Shown here one piece after another: positions 26,001 to 64,000 of a stretch of 64,000 nucleotides of DNA. The notes under the pieces are model-generated. The model was given only the letters and a program-made list of their open reading frames with translations. It did not search any database and was not told the DNA's origin. The DNA comes from Owenia fusiformis (Eukaryota; Annelida; Polychaeta; Sabellida; Oweniidae), in the NCBI GenBank assembly GCA_903813345.2, contig CAIIXF020000003.1:15514931-15578930 (forward strand). Direction: 5' to 3'. Made by a program: the position numbers and the translations under genes. Each line of letters opens with the position of its first letter. The stretch's first letter is position 1.

Positions 26001-26533
26001 CTTTACAAAAGTAATGGCATCTAAAATTCTGTTAAAGAGGCTTAATATTAAACATTGCATTATGTAATTTAAATAAAGCATATAACTGAGACTTACCGTA
26101 AGATACCATTTTGAAATCCAGCTTTGGTTTGTCAAATTGGAATGTTGGACCAATGACAGAGCCACTGAAACGTGTAATAATTGAAATCAGTTTAATACAT
26201 AAATTAAATGTTTTTTAAATGGTCTTTCTTTCAATTACTGTACAGATATTAATTAGACATTGTGATACATCAAATAAATGTGCCATGAAATCAAAACTAA
26301 CTATAATTAACTTTAATGCATATTTTCTCAATGAAAATCTGTTTCTTATAAGAATTTAAAACAAATTTCAAGCACACAAAATAGTTCACTCAAACCTTGA
26401 ACTCACCTAAATGTCAATTTCAGTTTTTCTGGAGAGCCATCTATTTGGAAATAGAAGTCTTCAGAGAAATCACCCAGAATAGGACTGTTGAATGTCACTT
26501 GGATGGCTTGGTGACCATCAGGCATTACAATAC
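20090..26533 (-). CDS. HYDIN: HYDIN exons 11-24
   Basis: Minus-strand exons in order are 26407-26533, 26097-26164, 25491-25809, 24901-25084, 24475-24591, 23903-24055, 23253-23491, 22849-22990, 22540-22652, 21976-22126, 21492-21632, 21052-21180, 20561-20695 and 20090-20275. Phases agree at every junction, bringing the protein to about residue 1276. The exons encode successive beta-sandwich repeats with the typical 'fixed position, x-F/L-G-x-V' layout (for example PTFQFDKPKLDF, EVYFPNLEFEKMDVHFG, VNITNNSPME). Exon 24 begins VNYKWCFLVGDEPS and becomes acidic (EEKVEIEIRDEEEADEG) just before the 13-kb intron. Introns between these exons are 0.1-0.8 kb and mostly plain AT-rich sequence. Confidence 0.95.
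22347..22512. mobile_element. 166-bp MITE in HYDIN intron 19
   Basis: AGTCACATTTG at the left and CAAATGTGACT at the right are exact inverted repeats. Weaker pairing runs inward (gcggccgtattgtagctt / aagctacagccgccgt). It has no coding capacity. Confidence 0.6.
24056..24318 (-). pseudogene. Two decayed tandem copies of the 5' part of HYDIN exon 16
   Basis: The true exon 16 starts at 24055. To its right the exon's first ~55 bases together with its acceptor and ~60 bases of upstream intron recur twice with a period near 122 bp (about 24119-24241 and 24242-24318). Shared words include 'ttaagccccaagtatttaga', 'ggcattacatgtac' and 'tggctgaaaataacac'. The copies have diverged and carry no donor, so they look like relics rather than alternative exons. 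Confidence 0.7.
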
Positions 26534-26571
26534 CTAAAATAAAATAAATAACAAGACATTTACATGCAAAA

Positions 26572-26682
26572 TGTCACTACTTACAGACACCAACCGCTGA
26601 ATGCATTTGTTACAGATGCCAACCACCAACCGCTGAATACCATCCACAAAAAAGTTGGAGACCATAACACTTGTGGTGGTGA
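26572..26682. mobile_element. Short dispersed element, copy 1 (HYDIN intron 10)
   Basis: The element starts near TGTCACTACTT and ends near GTGGTGGTGAT, a weak inverted pair. Inside are 'ttacagatgccaac' and 'ccatccacaaaaaagtt'. A related copy lies at 31682-31822. It resembles a very short MITE. Confidence 0.4.
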
Positions 26683-26934
26683 TATAAGAACTGTAACTCA
26701 CATGCACTACAAAGATGTAAGGTGGTGTGAAACTATGTTCTGTATTTGCAAAATTTAATGAAAAAAATGCTACTTTTATTTGAAGAAATGAATACAGTAG
26801 GTGAGTAAAAAAAAATAATTATGGTAAATTAGAAGCACTGACTGAAATCATAATTGTGCATCGAAATCTTCAGAATATTTATCTTTGAGATGAAGAGAAA
26901 GTTTCAAGTGAGATAAAAAAACACAAACATTTAC

Positions 26935-29900
26935 CTTCTGAAGGATTGAATGAAAACCTAGGTCCAAATACAGAGTTGTTTGGTAGAAGGCTAAACATGG
27001 CATCGATATCTCCCTTGTTGGCTAGAACAACTTCATAAGCATGGCTAGAGCTTATGAAGATGTTGCCCATGTCTAAAGAGTCGAACGAGAATTGAACTTT
27101 TGGCCCAATTCCGTCTCCTTTAATTCTGAGAGGAAGTCGTGTCTCACGTCCTACTATATCACAATATGCTGTCCTTGTGTATGTCTTAGCTTCATCTGGT
27201 TTGAAAATAACTGTCACTTCGAGATTTGAGTTTGGCCAAATTTCTCCCTCCACTGGGTCAATTTTGATGACATCATCAGAAAATGTCATCTTATCGTCTT
27301 CTACAATCTGAAATATTCAGAAAATTCTTAATAAATTTTGAATAATAATGAACTATATTTTTAGCTTTTAACTCAGAACATTTCCTATTTAGCATACAGA
27401 TTCCTTCAAAATAATATTGAAATGAAATATGAAATCTAAGAAATTAAATTAATAAAGCTAGTTAAACTGAACATGATTTCTGAAATAAACAGATTACTCC
27501 GGTTGAGATTAAATATGGAGTTTATCCACAGACAACATACATTATGTAATACTGACCTTTCGTACCATATTGACATAAAACCCATATTCAATCCCTCCCA
27601 GTAAATAGCCTATATATATTACCTTGCGCCTGTTCTGGAATGTTCTACTAAGGATAGACATCTTATCTCTAAGTGAAGGATCACTGATACACTCCTCCAG
27701 AAACCTGTCTCTCTCGTTTGATTCATCCTGGCTAATGTTGTTACAGAATCTGAAATCAACATTTATTTCACAAAAATTAATTTGAAACTTCATTTTTACA
27801 AAAGACAAGAAATTCAAGGTATGATCATTTCAGAGCTTTCTTGCAATATTAAGACAGATTGAAATACATTAATTAATTTAATTCTTAGGAAAACTTATTT
27901 TTCATATACGGAAATCTGATAAATATCCTTTTTAGTAAATAAAACACATATCTCACCTTGATCTCTGTGAATCTTCTTCGAGTTGCGTTGCAAACTGTGA
28001 CCATTTGAAATAAGCTATGACATCACTCCTGTTGCTAATGGTAACAGTCCTCTGATTGGCCATTGATAGAAATGTGTTCTCTATTTTGAGTGAGTTTTTA
28101 TCAAGCCTAACATTGACATCTTGAGCACCTCCATAGAGATCAATATAGATGTCCTCACCTGGAAAAAAGTGTTATGAATTATGAATGTATTCATCTGCTC
28201 ATGCTTATATTTTCTTGCTAAAATTAGGATGAAGTTATTGATTTTCTAGCATTTTTATAGATTGAGAGTTTTAACTACATGTCTGTTTATTTCACCCATC
28301 GCTAATTTTTCTCTTATTTCTCTTCTTTTTCATTCCAAACAGTAATGTTCTATCCAATGCATGTAATTGCACAGCTTCCTAAATCATCTAGAAACATCCT
28401 AATGAGACCCTACTGTTTCAGGAAAAAGAAATTTGAAACAGATCATGCCTATCTTGTGTCACAAAAATGTGAAATCAAATCTTGCACGATAATGCTAACA
28501 AGGCACAGACGTGAACAATATCGTACCTAAAACACAGCAGTGTGACAGTGAAGAATTTCGGACGGAAAATCCGAAATGGCCACCTTAAAATTTACCCAGA
28601 ATGCCCAAAAACTTATCAGTTCTTAACTTTGATACGTAGAAACATCCGTGAAAATTTCAGATGAATCCATCAAATGGTTTGGCTGGAAACCTGTAGACAA
28701 GTCTTGAAAGTGAAGATTTTAGGACGTAAAATCCAAAATGGCCACCTTAAAATTAACCCAGAATGCCCAAAAACTTATCAGTGTTAACTTTGATATGTAG
28801 AAACATCCCTGTAAATTTCAAATGAATCCGTCAAATGGTTTGGCTGGAAACCTGTAGACAAGTCTTGAAAGTGAAGATTTTAGGACGGAAAATCCAAAAT
28901 GGCCACCTTAAATTTTACCCAGAATGCCAAAAAACTAATCAGTTCTTAACTTTGATACGTAGAAACATCCCTGAAAATATCAGATGAATCCGTCAAATGG
29001 TTTGGCTGGAAACATGTAGACAAGTCTTGAAAGTGAAGATTTTAGGACGGAAAATCCAAAATGGCCACCTTAAAATTTACCCAGAATGCCCAAAAACTAA
29101 TCAGTTCTTAACTTTGATATGTAGAAACATTCCTGAAAATTTCAGATGAATCCGTCAAATGGTTTGACTGGAAACCTGTAGACAAGTCTTGAAAGTGAAG
29201 ATTTTAGGGTGGAAAATCCAAAATGGCCACTTTAAAATTTACCCAGAATGCCCAAAAACTAATCAGTTCTTAACTTTGATACGTAGAAACATTCCTGAAA
29301 ATTTCAGATGAATCTGTCAAATGGTTTGGCTGGAAACATGTAGACAAGTCTTGAAAGTGAAGATTTTAGGACGGAAAATCCAAAATGGCCACCTTAAAAT
29401 TTACCCAGAATGCCCAAAAACTAATCAGTTCTTAACTTTGATATGTAGAAACATTCCTGAAAATTTCAGATGAATCCGTCAAATGGTTTGGCTGGAAACC
29501 TGTAGACAAGTCTTGAAAGTGAAGATTTTAGGACGGAAAATCCAAAATGGCCACTTTAAAATTTACCCAGAATGCCCAAAAACTAATCAGTTCTTAACTT
29601 TGATACGTAGAAAGATTCCTGAAAATTTCAGATGAATCTGTCAAATGGTTTGGCTGGAAACCTGTAGACAAGCTGAAAAGTGAGACGCCGCCCACCGCCC
29701 GCCCGTCAAGCTGACGACAATATCGTACCTTTTTAGGTACGATAAAAAGTGACACTTCTGTATATGCAAGAATGTAACACTAGATGCATGAATGTTACTC
29801 ACCTGTGTCATAATGCAGTACAAGTTTTTCATTGTGGTTTCCTACATAGGTTGGTGTAAATGTCACAGTGACCTGCATACTTTCATTCTCTGGAAGGATT

Positions 29901-32900
29901 CCATTTTCTGGAGATACTGTGAACTCTCTGAAAAATAGAATATTGTCACTCAGTATAATTTAATCGTGAATTTAACACCAAATATATTTCTTCTCAAAAA
30001 TGAAGCATCTGACTTGATCGTTATTTTTTTAATCGGTTCCATTAAAATTTAATTTTTGATATCAAAGCAAAAATGACATTATTTTGCCAACCCGTTTTCT
30101 TCATAATTTGAATGATCCAATTTAATTGCAAAAAAAGACTTCATAACCAGTTCTTCATTAATTACATTCGTTCTCTCCTTTCCTTTTTAATTTCGAACCA
30201 TTACCCCCCCCCCCTTACACAAAAACTTACCCCTCAGCAGTCAATGCAAACTTTGCTTCTCTGTTGCCAACATTTCTAACTAGTAGAGTCTTTGTTGAAG
30301 CATGCTTTACAGGGCATACAGCAAAGTTGATATCATCAGGGAAATCCAGCAGGGCTCTGGCTCCAATACATTTCACTGGCACTATGAATTTTTCTCTTTC
30401 TGTGATCACCACTAACTCATGGATATAATCCTAGAAATGAGGTTGAAAAAATTGACTTCTATCTTAAAAATAGATTTTACTTTAAATACAATTTCCAGAT
30501 GTAACACGTTTAAGGGAAATGATATTTGAATACAATGGCTGTTGAGCTTTTTTATGTGCTTTTTGGAAAATCATATTAACAATGCCAGTGCAAAGTATTT
30601 AATGAACATTTTATATCTCGCCTTTGGCTCGAGCTTTTAAATTTACTTACCTTTTTCTCTTCAGGGACAAATTGTATTTTAAATACACTCGGGAGTCCAG
30701 GACCAACTTTGTGTCCTACATTTGGTGGACTGATGATCTTGAAGTATGGAGAATCCGCCTGAGTAACCTTGACTAGACGTGGAACCTGAAATAAGTAATA
30801 TTACATGTGTTTTAATTATCATAACATCACATGATACGCTAACTGTGCATCTTAACCAGATGACAAAAATATGTACCTAGATTTTCTACTGAAAGATGTT
30901 TTGTTTACTGTTTGTCACTTTTAGCCATGCAAAAATGGATTGTTAAAACATATGTTAAGTATTTTCTATATCTTCAAAAATGTCGGCAAGCACTGTCTTC
31001 GATTCGTTTTCCTGTGTCCTATTATATATGATTTATATCATATTTTATGTGTTATTCTATTTATAACCTGTGACCATTCTACGCTTACCTTATCACTGTT
31101 CCTTAAGAGGAGTGGCACCTCGTATGTCTCAAATGGTGTGTAGTTTTGGAAATAAATCTCAGATGGATATGGTTGAAACATTGGCTCATCTACACTCACT
31201 TGAGAAAACTGAAATACAATATAAATTTAATTTAATTACAACATGTTAAATTTAATTTTTACAACATGTTTAATTTAATTACAACATGTTCTCTGTATGT
31301 ACTTGATTTTTATATTAAAATCGAGCATACTCAGTGATCAAATCATTTTAATCTAATGAATCCCATGCTAAATTATTTTAACCCATTTGTACCCATTCAC
31401 AAATATGTGGGAGTAAAGTAGTCATTATATCATGTGTATAATAGAATGGTGTGGTTGAAGAGATGAACAATGTCAAACTGTTCAGAAAATAGAGAGTCAG
31501 CCCTTGAATTGCAAATGAGATATATGGCCATGCAGTAGATACATAGACTATGTTCAAATTCTGAAAAGAATATAATGTGAATGATTCAAGTGATTATCTG
31601 GGCATGCAATATGGGTAATAATATCATCCCCATCATATCCAAACTATAAGTAATTGATAAACAAGGCATTAACATGCAGAATGTCACCACCTGCCACTTG
31701 TTACAGATGTCGAACGCTGACTGAATGCCAAACATCAATCACTGACCACCAACTGCCAAACACCATCCGCAAAAAAGTTTGAGACAATATATAACAATAT
31801 GTCACCACTTTTGGTGGTGACAACAAAATGACTGTGATAAAATTTGAATTTCTAGGTGAAAATGTAAACAAATGTCATGCAATAATTATGTTGAATGAAT
31901 AAATTGAAAAATCAAGTTTAAATCAACATGCAACCTTGAAGCCCTTTATTCCATTGCAAAATCAGAACAGCAAACAAACATAAGATGAAGATGTAATTCA
32001 TCTTAGTATAATCTAAGGTCAGATGCTTGACATTAAAATATGCCAAAATAAAAGGAGAACAATAAAAAATAATTATAAATGTAATTTAAAGATTTTAAAA
32101 TTCATAAACTGTTGTATCCATAAACCCATTGGTTTCAAAAGCAAATTATTCCTTTATTATATGAGAATGGAGAAAATGACAATGAAATAACATGTTTTTG
32201 TTTTTCAATTTAAAAGTTTTACAAACATCTGACCAATAAAGTCTTTCCATGTTCCCCAAGCATGTGTATATAACAGGGTAACTTGTGAATAATGGATGCA
32301 AAATCTAGATAGTGTTCCATATTGTGATTTTGCTGTGTCTTTTGAGTAGAAAACATAAAATGTTAAAAAAATCTTTCTTTTTTACCAAACCGTAAGTCTA
32401 GCACACTGAGCCTTGAAGGAAAATTAAAAATTGGCTCATTATATAGAAAGAAGGGTCAGTGTGTTAGACTAATGGCTTTTAATAAATGCAAATCAATTCC
32501 TGATTCATGGTTTGATGAATACTTGGGTAGAAGTACAAAACAACACATTTGGCTCATAAAGATTGTTTTGAATTTTCCTCCAAAAATAATCCTTTGAATT
32601 ATTGCCCAAAGATTGTTTAAATTATTGATTATATATATGAATCATCCTCCAAAGACACAGCAAAATGTTAAAAGTGCAGCTAGTAATGATTTCAATTAGG
32701 AATATGTTTGAAACTGAATTCACTTCCCTATGGTCTTGATAAAGACTGAGAGTGTAACGATTAAAAGAATGTCATCCTTTTAAAATAACATTTTCTGACA
32801 TTAATCTACAAGACTTAAAGCATTGATTTCACACAATAAAAGTCAAAAATTTTCATGAAATTGGTAAAGAGAAAATATCAAATAGTTTTTTTTGAAAATT

Positions 32901-34160
32901 ACTTCATTATTGTGAGTTATCAAATAGAAATATCATTACTAACTGCATTATTAACATAAATACAAATAATTGATGCATGCATGCATTGTGATGATTTGTT
33001 TTTCTACATGGTACCTTATGTCGAACCATAAGCTGATATGGTATATCACGGTCCTTTAGCTTTATAAAGAAAGTACATGGTTAACATTTATTATACATGG
33101 TACATATGTGAAAAAATACTCCTGGTTAATTTAAAATTTAAAAGTAGGAAAGCTAGAGAAATTTTGCAAGAAATGATGTAAATAGTTATGAAATACATGT
33201 ACAAAGTCTACTTGAAAAGGATTTTCAAGCATAGGAGAAAGTTTGAAAATGTACTTTACAATCAATATCAATTGAAAATTGATTTGAAGCCATAGAGGAT
33301 AATGCCCTGAATCATTTCAGCACATGTACTACATAACAATTATAAGAGAGGGAAAGAGAAAAATAAATACATGTAGTGCAAGATTATGAAGGCATTTTAC
33401 ATAAAGGCAGAGAGAAATAGATTTTGTGTAGATATTTTAGAATTAAAAGTTTAAGACAATATTATAGACTCAATGTCCAGAATGTTCAGATTTGGTTAAA
33501 GGATTAGAAATCGTAACAGCATGTTATGTGGCTTAAGGATAGAATAGATCAGTTAAAAAACAAATAATATTTTCACATATTCATTCTACCAATGTGTCTC
33601 AACATATTTTCTCACAAGGTTCAACTGATTATTTATTTCCAATCAAACAATATGTGTTATAGAAGATTGATGTCTTACCTTTTGATGTGTTGTGTCTGCC
33701 ATATCTAGAAACTCTATTTTCTTAGGGAGTCTCATTTCATGTGTATTTGCTAGTTTCTTTTCTGTGTCCATGCTCATTTGGAACATGAAAACAGAGGGCG
33801 TCATCTAAAACATTAATAAACCATTTGTAAATAGTCTTGACTCTGGTACATGTACCTGCATTCTTTTCCAGGGAGAATTGTATGTGTCACAATTGTTAAA
33901 ACACTATCTAGTTCAAGTAAACTTAATAGTTCTTCAAAATACCTTAAAAACAAATGTTTATTTGGATTCAACATAACAGTTCAAAAGATTTTGTTGAAAC
34001 AATACCTGAACATCTTCCTGGTCACCCTTCATTAGTTTTGGATTTCTTGGAGCGATCACTTTACTCTCATAATTGGCCGCAGCACCCAAGTGAGCCAGTG
34101 AGTTGGTCGTACCAACCACTTCTCCAAATGGCCCCAGCGGCATTTTGCAGTTTTTATTTT
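26935..34160 (-). CDS. HYDIN: HYDIN exons 2-10
   Basis: Minus-strand exons in transcript order are 34006-34160, 33679-33804, 31089-31208, 30651-30785, 30231-30430, 29803-29927, 27957-28158, 27623-27749 and 26935-27307. Each has an AG acceptor and a GT donor, and phases agree throughout. Together with exon 1 they give about 541 residues. Exon 3 reads TPSVFMFQMSMDTEKKLAN and exon 4 PMFQPYPSEIYFQNYTPF, the conserved N-terminal HYDIN lead-in. Exons 5-10 carry the first ASH/MSP-type units (for example SPYFKIISP, GARALLDFPDD, FTVSPENGILP). Exon 9 encodes the charged helix QDESNERDRFLEECISDPS. The intron 29928-30230 holds nothing I recognise. Confidence 0.94.
28519..29744 (+). mobile_element. pearl-like element with ~162-bp core tandem repeats and terminal hairpin
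   Basis: Seven core units of about 162 bp (landmark 'ggacggaaaatccaaaatgg' near 28560, 28719, 28879, 29041, 29203, 29365 and 29527) are followed by a GC-rich tail. The tail ends in a perfect hairpin, TATCGTACC / GGTACGATA (29721-29744). The CAATATCGTACCT motif is also at the left end (28519). Tandem ~160-bp cores with a GC-rich tetranucleotide flank are the layout of bivalve 'pearl' elements, thought to be non-autonomous Helitron/Helentron relatives. It lies in HYDIN intron 7. Confidence 0.65.
31682..31822. mobile_element. Short dispersed element, copy 2 (HYDIN intron 3)
   Basis: Ends TGTCACCACCTG and TTGGTGGTGACA are inverted. The interior shares 'ttgttacagatg' and 'ccatccgcaaaaaagtt' with copy 1. 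It is not coding. Confidence 0.45.
32328..32665. mobile_element. ~340-bp foldback MITE in HYDIN intron 3
   Basis: TTTTGCTGTGTCTTT at 32328 is matched by AAAGACACAGCAAAA ending at 32665. A second inverted pair inside (gtctagcacactgagcc near 32395 and ggtcagtgtgttagact near 32453) gives a nested hairpin. No gene is present; the rest of this 2.5-kb intron is plain AT-rich DNA. Confidence 0.5.
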
Positions 34161-35126
34161 CTGAAATAGACAGTAATCGGGTCTACCATGCCCAACAGAC
34201 ATAAGGGGCATTCTTGGACACGGGGCATTGTTGGACAGTCTTTAATAATTTTTTGTTTTGTATGATTTCTGTAATGAAACTTCAAATTAGACATTGTGAT
34301 ATGCATTGTCAAGAGTCTAACCATGCCCATGGTCTAACATGACAATGCCCCAGATTTTCACCTGATGCCAAAGGTCTACATGTATATGAAAACCCATCAT
34401 TTCCATCAAATCTAAGAAGATATAGACTAGAAATTATTATTTCACAAAATAGCCTTCTTCTTATTCCTTTAGCCTCGTCCTAACGATTTGAACGATGAAA
34501 ATTTATCAGAAAAAATAAACAACATTTGTGGTCCGAAATCGAGCATAGTTATTGTATTTGAATGCTTAGAAATTGAGAGCGCTTTCCTTGAATACCTCAA
34601 CCATTACAATCGGTTGCATATGTTTGCACCTTACCTTCCTCTTCTTTGTATTTCTATCCTATAACATCTTTAATTTTGAAAAATCCAAAAAGTTTTGTTT
34701 CAGGCGGCCATATTGGAAATGTTGTCATAGTAGCTGCTCCGAGCAATGATTGTTATATGAAACATGATTGGTCTAAATCGTATATTTTGGAATTTTGAAG
34801 ATTATTTGACGAATCAAATTCTAGCTCTCAAATGTCGTATTTTGCAATATGCGCGCATTATTTACAATACCGGTACTATTTACATGTATTTCCCCCTAAA
34901 ACTCTTTCAAAGGAAAGCAATGAGAACATTAAGGGAGAAATAACCAATCTTTTTGCTCTAAGTATGCAAAAATAGTAGTCGTTCTTTGACAACTCTCAAA
35001 ATTTTTGTTTTCTTGGTTGAACTATATTTCTCGCGATTTAGTCACTCGACTGTAAAACGGTTCAGGAAGTGGAATGCATGTGAAATATTTCGTAACCTTT
35101 TACTTGTATTTCAATTACATAGAACT
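34161..35126. other. HYDIN intron 1 / PRELID3 upstream DNA, no gene seen
   Basis: The interval between HYDIN exon 2 and PRELID3 exon 1 holds no convincing coding sequence. It would contain the PRELID3 promoter and 5' UTR. An ETS-like core (AGGAAGTG) lies about 60 bases left of the PRELID3 start codon. Nothing else is recognised. Confidence 0.4.
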
Positions 35127-63781
<28,655 letters not shown>

Positions 63782-64000
63782 GTAAGTCATTTCTTATATT
63801 GAACTTACACATTACATGTGAAACTTTCGATAAACGATATTTACCATCCTACGAAAATATGAAACAGTAAGAAATATTGTTCACATGTAAATAACAATGA
63901 ATCCATAGAAATAATAGATATTTAGGCTAACTGAATTGTTAATAAATACAGTATTTGTATTAAGATAAAGTTCAATAGCTACATGCCTTAGCTTACATTT

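Noticed and set aside
28549-29680. Regularly spaced repeats that could suggest a CRISPR array
   Set aside because: The unit is ~162 bp with no distinct spacers, and the DNA is eukaryotic; it is a tandem-core transposon.

Overview
The window is eukaryotic nuclear DNA, AT-rich and dense in introns and transposable elements. Its gene content (a motile-cilium gene beside a mitochondrial lipid-transfer gene) and its 'pearl'-like elements with ~160-bp core repeats suggest a lophotrochozoan, most likely a bivalve mollusc. That placement is inference; no species marker is present.

Two host genes are recognisable. HYDIN, the ciliary central-pair giant with many ASH/MSP domains, fills the minus strand. 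I could place 37 consecutive exons with compatible phases, from a start codon at 60445 to the left edge: about 2,126 codons, the N-terminal two-fifths of the protein. PRELID3 (slowmo/SLMO family), on the plus strand, has exons at 35127-35158, 60732-60897, 63206-63292 and 63711-63781 and runs off the right edge. The two genes face each other head to head and are interlocked: exon 1 of each lies inside intron 1 of the other.

The shared first-intron interval (about 34.2-60.4 kb) is swollen by a 24-kb nest of LTR elements. A non-autonomous minus-strand element with unusually long LTRs (~3.7 kb) is present as LTR-internal-LTR-internal-LTR, flanked by one 4-bp duplication. A young 8.2-kb Ty3/gypsy-type element with Gmr1-like domain order (integrase before reverse transcriptase) has landed in one internal region. 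That element carries, between its complete left LTR and an extra partial LTR, an intron-free antisense copy of the host RNA-binding-protein gene RBM41. Its 386-codon frame is open and starts inside LTR sequence. This capture is the most unusual thing in the window.

The second large anomaly is HYDIN intron 24 (6892-20089), occupied by a ~12.7-kb foldback structure (7271-20003). It is interrupted by an inner ~3.8-kb palindrome with eroded coding pieces, a 2.8-kb central element with 6-bp target duplications, and smaller foldbacks. Other introns hold short inverted-repeat elements, two pearl-like tandem-core elements, and partial duplications of HYDIN exons 16 and 28. I saw no rRNA, tRNA or CRISPR.
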